From NCBI RefSeq assembly GCF_024204665.1, contig NZ_CP100355.1, forward strand, positions 930,001-994,000: 64,000 nt of DNA. The letters run 5' to 3'. Source of the DNA: Natronosalvus rutilus. GTDB lineage: Archaea > Halobacteriota > Halobacteria > Halobacteriales > Natrialbaceae. The translations under genes and the position numbers were made by a program. The notes below the pieces were generated by a model, which searched no databases, had not been told where the DNA came from, and worked only from the letters and a program-made list of their open reading frames with translations. Below are positions 61,441-64,000 of this stretch, in pieces (within the stretch, counting starts at the first letter, position 1; each line of letters opens with the position of its first letter).

Positions 61441-62436
61441 ATGATCTCGAAGGGCTGTGAGCAGTGTGCGAAAGGCGGCAAGATGGTACTATTCGTCTAC
61501 GGCTACTGCGACCAGCGCGACTGCTTTTACTGCCCGCTCGGCGAGAACCGCAAGAACGTCACGGACGTCTACGCCAACGAGCGCCTCGTCGAGTCCGACG
61601 AGGACGTGCTCACCGAGGCCCACCGGATGGACGCCCTCGGCACCTCGATCACCGGCGGCGAACCCCAGGAGGCCCTCGAGCGCACCTGTCACTACCTTTC
61701 CCTGCTGAAAGACGAGTTCGGCGAGGACCACCATACTCACCTCTACACCGGCATTCCGGGGGGACGAGAGAACATGCGACGACTCTCGGAGGCCGGCCTG
61801 GACGAGATTCGCTTCCACCCACCGCTCGAGCAGTGGGGGGACCTCCACGGCACCGAGTGGGAGGGCATCCTCTACGTCGCCCGCGAGGAGGGGCTGACGC
61901 CGGCGTTCGAGATCCCCGGCATTCGCCCCGAGACGGAGTTCCTCGACTTTCTGGACGAGGGCGCCGCCGACTTCTGTAACGTCAACGAGTTTGAGATGTC
62001 CCACGGCAACTACCGCCGGATGCAGGCGGAAGGGTTCGAACTCAAAGAGGGACACATGAGCGCCGTCGACAACGACCGGGACGGCATCCTCGAGGTGATG
62101 GGCGACCACCCGAAGGTCTACTTCTGCACCTCGGTGTTCAAGGACGCGGCCCAGCACCGGCGGCGACTCAAGCGGATGGCCCGGACGGTGCGCCGCGAGT
62201 TCGACGACGTCACCGACGACGGGACCCTGGTTTATGGGAAGACGCGAGTCGCCCCCTCGAGATTCGAGGCGCTCGGGGTCCCCGAGGAGTTCTACACTGT
62301 GAAGTCGAACCACGTCGAGGTCGCCTGGTGGCTGCTCGAGGAGATGATCGAAGCGGGTGACGTCGACGACGGCGAGATTGTCGAGCAGTATCCGACATAC
62401 GACGGCCAGGTGGTCGAGCGGACGCCGCTAGCGTAG
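61441..62436 (+). CDS. Radical SAM protein with CX4CX2C motif
   Basis: The 331-residue protein starts MISKGCEQCAKGGKM and has its cluster cysteines at Cys23, Cys28 and Cys31 (CDQRDCFYC), a CX4CX2C spacing rather than the usual CX3CX2C. A second Cys pair (Cys6, Cys9) sits just before. SITGGEP is the SAM-binding GGE motif, and IRFHPP and FEIPGIRPE follow. The substrate is unknown; it may activate or modify a protein or a tRNA. Related archaeal proteins are known as uncharacterised radical SAM proteins. TATA-like CTTTTGG lies about 30 bp upstream, so the message may be leaderless. Confidence 0.85.
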   Translation: MISKGCEQCAKGGKMVLFVYGYCDQRDCFYCPLGENRKNVTDVYANERLVESDEDVLTEAHRMDALGTSITGGEPQEALERTCHYLSLLKDEFGEDHHTHLYTGIPGGRENMRRLSEAGLDEIRFHPPLEQWGDLHGTEWEGILYVAREEGLTPAFEIPGIRPETEFLDFLDEGAADFCNVNEFEMSHGNYRRMQAEGFELKEGHMSAVDNDRDGILEVMGDHPKVYFCTSVFKDAAQHRRRLKRMARTVRREFDDVTDDGTLVYGKTRVAPSRFEALGVPEEFYTVKSNHVEVAWWLLEEMIEAGDVDDGEIVEQYPTYDGQVVERTPLA

Positions 62437-62522
62437 GTGTTCAACACGCCGTCGACCCCCTCGAGGCGAGTCTCCTGGTGAACGGATCGGGGGCCTCGAA
62501 CGCCGATTCCCTTTTGGCGGGA

Positions 62523-63734
62523 CTACACCAGAACCTCGACCGCATACCCGTGATCCTCGATAGCCTCGAGCAACTCCTCGACGTGGTCGTGGCCGCGCGT
62601 CTCGAGGTCGATCTCGACTTCAGTGTCGCTCATCTTGATGTCCCGGGAGGTGCGGTCGTGCTGGATCGCGTAGATGTTCGCCCGGTGGCCCGAGATGATC
62701 GCCAGGAGTTCCTCGAGTGCTCCTGGCTGATCCTTGAGCACGGTCTGAATCTTCAGGTAGCGGCCGGTTTCGATCAACCCACGAACGATTACCGTGGTGA
62801 GCATGTTGAGGTCGATGTTCCCTCCCGAGAGGAGCGGAACGATCACCTCCCCGTCGTCGTAGTCGAACGCCTCGAAGAGGATCGCCGCGAGCGGGACGGC
62901 GCCCGCACCCTCGACGACGGTCTTCGAGCGCTCGAGGAGGTGGGCGACGGCCATCGCGATCTGTTCATCGGTGACGGTGACGACCTCGTCGACGCGCTCT
63001 TGGATGACCGAGAACGTCTTCTCGCCGATGCTCCTGGTCGCGATTCCGTCGGCGATCGTGTCGACCCCGTCGATGGTGACGACCGATCCCTTCTCGAGGG
63101 ACGCCGCGGCGCTCGAGGCGCCCGTCGATTGGACGCCGATCACGCGGACGTCGGGTCGCTTCGCCTTGATGGCCGTCGCGATGCCGGCGATGAGGCCGCC
63201 GCCGCCGATAGGGACGACCACGGTGTCGACGTCGAGACAGTCCTCGAGGATCTCGAGGCCGATCGTCCCCTGGCCAGCCATCACGTGCTCGTCGTCGAAG
63301 GCGTGGACGTAGGTTCGTCCCTCCTCGCGTTCGATCTCGTGAGCGCGCTCGGCGGCCGCGTCGTAGTCGGCCCCTGCGAGGACGACCTCGGCGCCGTAGC
63401 TCCGGGTCGCCTTGACCTTCGCGATCGGAGCCTGCTCGGGCATGACGATCTTCGAGTCGACCCCGGCTCGCGTTGCTGCGAGCGCGACGCCCTGGGCGTG
63501 GTTGCCCGCGCTGGCCGTGACGACGCCGGCGGCTTGCTCTTCGGGCGAGAGCGTCTGAACGCGGTTGGTCGCCCCGCGAATCTTGAACGCACCGGTCCGC
63601 TGGAAGTTCTCGAGTTTCAGGTGGACCGCTGCGCCGGTCATGTCGGAATAGGTGTGTGAGTACGTCAGCGGAGTGTGACGCGAGGTCTCTCGAACCCGTT
63701 CGCGGGCCTCGAGGACGTCAGCAAGCTCGAGCAT
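62523..63734 (-). CDS. ilvA: Threonine ammonia-lyase with C-terminal ACT domain
   Basis: The enzyme converts threonine to 2-oxobutanoate. PLP lysine is Lys51 in GAFKIRGA; VTASAGNHAQGVAL and GGGGLIAG are family motifs. The 403-residue length and C-terminal ACT domain (about 325-403; LKIQTVLKDQPGALEELLAII) match the shorter, TdcB-like forms. The role may be isoleucine synthesis or threonine breakdown. I start at 63734 because a TATA box lies 27 bp upstream. Confidence 0.95.
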   Translation of the reverse strand: MLELADVLEARERVRETSRHTPLTYSHTYSDMTGAAVHLKLENFQRTGAFKIRGATNRVQTLSPEEQAAGVVTASAGNHAQGVALAATRAGVDSKIVMPEQAPIAKVKATRSYGAEVVLAGADYDAAAERAHEIEREEGRTYVHAFDDEHVMAGQGTIGLEILEDCLDVDTVVVPIGGGGLIAGIATAIKAKRPDVRVIGVQSTGASSAAASLEKGSVVTIDGVDTIADGIATRSIGEKTFSVIQERVDEVVTVTDEQIAMAVAHLLERSKTVVEGAGAVPLAAILFEAFDYDDGEVIVPLLSGGNIDLNMLTTVIVRGLIETGRYLKIQTVLKDQPGALEELLAIISGHRANIYAIQHDRTSRDIKMSDTEVEIDLETRGHDHVEELLEAIEDHGYAVEVLV

Positions 63735-63757
63735 ACCTGCGAGTATCGGGCAAGTAT

Positions 63758-63765
63758 TGTAAAGG
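63758..63765 (-). promoter_or_regulatory. TATA box of ilvA
   Basis: CTTTACAA on the minus strand is centred 27 bp upstream of the ATG at 63734, predicting a leaderless transcript. Confidence 0.55.
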
Positions 63766-63840
63766 ATTGCTGTTGGCGACGGGGCGAGCACTCACTCAGC
63801 GGGGATAGGCACAGCAGTGCTGCTGGTCTCGTGTGGAAAA

Positions 63841-63864
63841 CGTGCTGTCAGAAGCGACAGCACG
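63841..63864 (-). terminator. Hairpin with T4 tail on the minus strand
   Basis: CGTGCTGTC (63841-63849) and GACAGCACG (63856-63864) form a perfect 9-bp stem with a 6-nt loop. On the minus strand it is followed by TTTT. It would end a minus-strand transcript entering from beyond base 64000, ahead of ilvA. It could instead be an operator. Confidence 0.4.
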
Positions 63865-63918
63865 ACAGGGAATACAGGGTATGCACGGCGTGTGACGTGC
63901 GACTGTATAGGAGGACCG

Positions 63919-63934
63919 GAGATATATAAATCTC
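63919..63934 (+). promoter_or_regulatory. TATA-containing inverted repeat near the window end
   Basis: GAGAT-ATATAA-ATCTC holds a strong TATA sequence. A plus-strand transcript would begin near 63955 and run out of the window. No coding sequence that I can recognise begins before base 64000. Confidence 0.4.
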
Positions 63935-64000
63935 ATGCAGCCGGAGCGAAAGTGTAATCGATAGACTGGAGCGAGGTGAAACTGGCGTCTGACGGGTAGC

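Noticed and set aside
63675-63929. 84-codon plus-strand open frame with several Cys residues
   Set aside because: It overlaps the start and promoter of ilvA antisense and crosses the hairpin at 63841. The Cys spacing does not form a proper zinc finger.

Overview
The window is a GC-rich, gene-dense chromosomal stretch of a haloarchaeon. Evidence: strongly acidic proteins, an A-type ATP synthase operon, ribosomal protein S19e, a PDCD5-family protein, class I lysyl-tRNA synthetase, a MobB-MoaE fusion, small haloarchaeal families, and TATA boxes about 25-32 bp upstream of many start codons (leaderless genes). The abundance of CTCGAG and the gene families suggest Natrialbaceae, but that is inference. 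I see no CRISPR array, insertion sequence or prophage.

Layout. 1-9.7 kb: end of pdxS, a haloarchaeal hypothetical gene, and the ATP synthase operon atpH-I-K-E-C-F-A-B on the minus strand, with no atpD beside it. 9.9-14 kb: a quinone-type methyltransferase, an S9 peptidase, an alpha/beta hydrolase and upp. 14.2-17.6 kb: a siroheme nitrite/sulfite reductase overlapping an F420-dehydrogenase-type FeS flavoprotein. 18-29.8 kb: two site-2 proteases, an AbrB/PIN toxin-antitoxin pair, lysS, pyrH, MobB-MoaE, thiL, rps19e, a PDCD5/PP-loop pair and a CPBP protease. 29.9-31.9 kb: the three-gene GTPase operon linked to vesicle formation in Haloferax (arvABC/oapABC). 32-39.5 kb: AzlCD, a GAF histidine kinase, tRNA-Arg(CCG), a MATE transporter, hisG and a low-complexity protein with a PRC-barrel-like C-terminus. 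39.6-42.3 kb: a copper P-type ATPase.

42.4-57.5 kb is the most interesting part. It reads as an uptake-and-catabolism island: an aldehyde dehydrogenase; a Tat lipoprotein that binds peptides or similar solutes; a coupled operon of an SDR, an M20 amidohydrolase, an M20-like protein that has lost its metal ligands, and a divergent LpxC-like protein that keeps counterparts of the LpxC metal and catalytic residues; an Lrp/AsnC regulator; divergent mmsA-type dehydrogenase and class III aminotransferase genes; and an oligopeptide-type ABC transporter with a fused double ATPase. My working model is import of an N-acylated or peptidic compound, deacylation, transamination to a semialdehyde, and CoA-dependent oxidation. 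No component has been shown to do this. An LpxC-type enzyme in an archaeon, which has no lipid A, is the strongest candidate for something undescribed.

57.7-64 kb returns to housekeeping: glmS with a GlmU-type nucleotidyltransferase, a small DUF5789-like protein, a radical SAM protein with an unusual cysteine spacing, and ilvA. The window ends in a non-coding stretch with a minus-strand terminator-like hairpin and a TATA box pointing out of the window.
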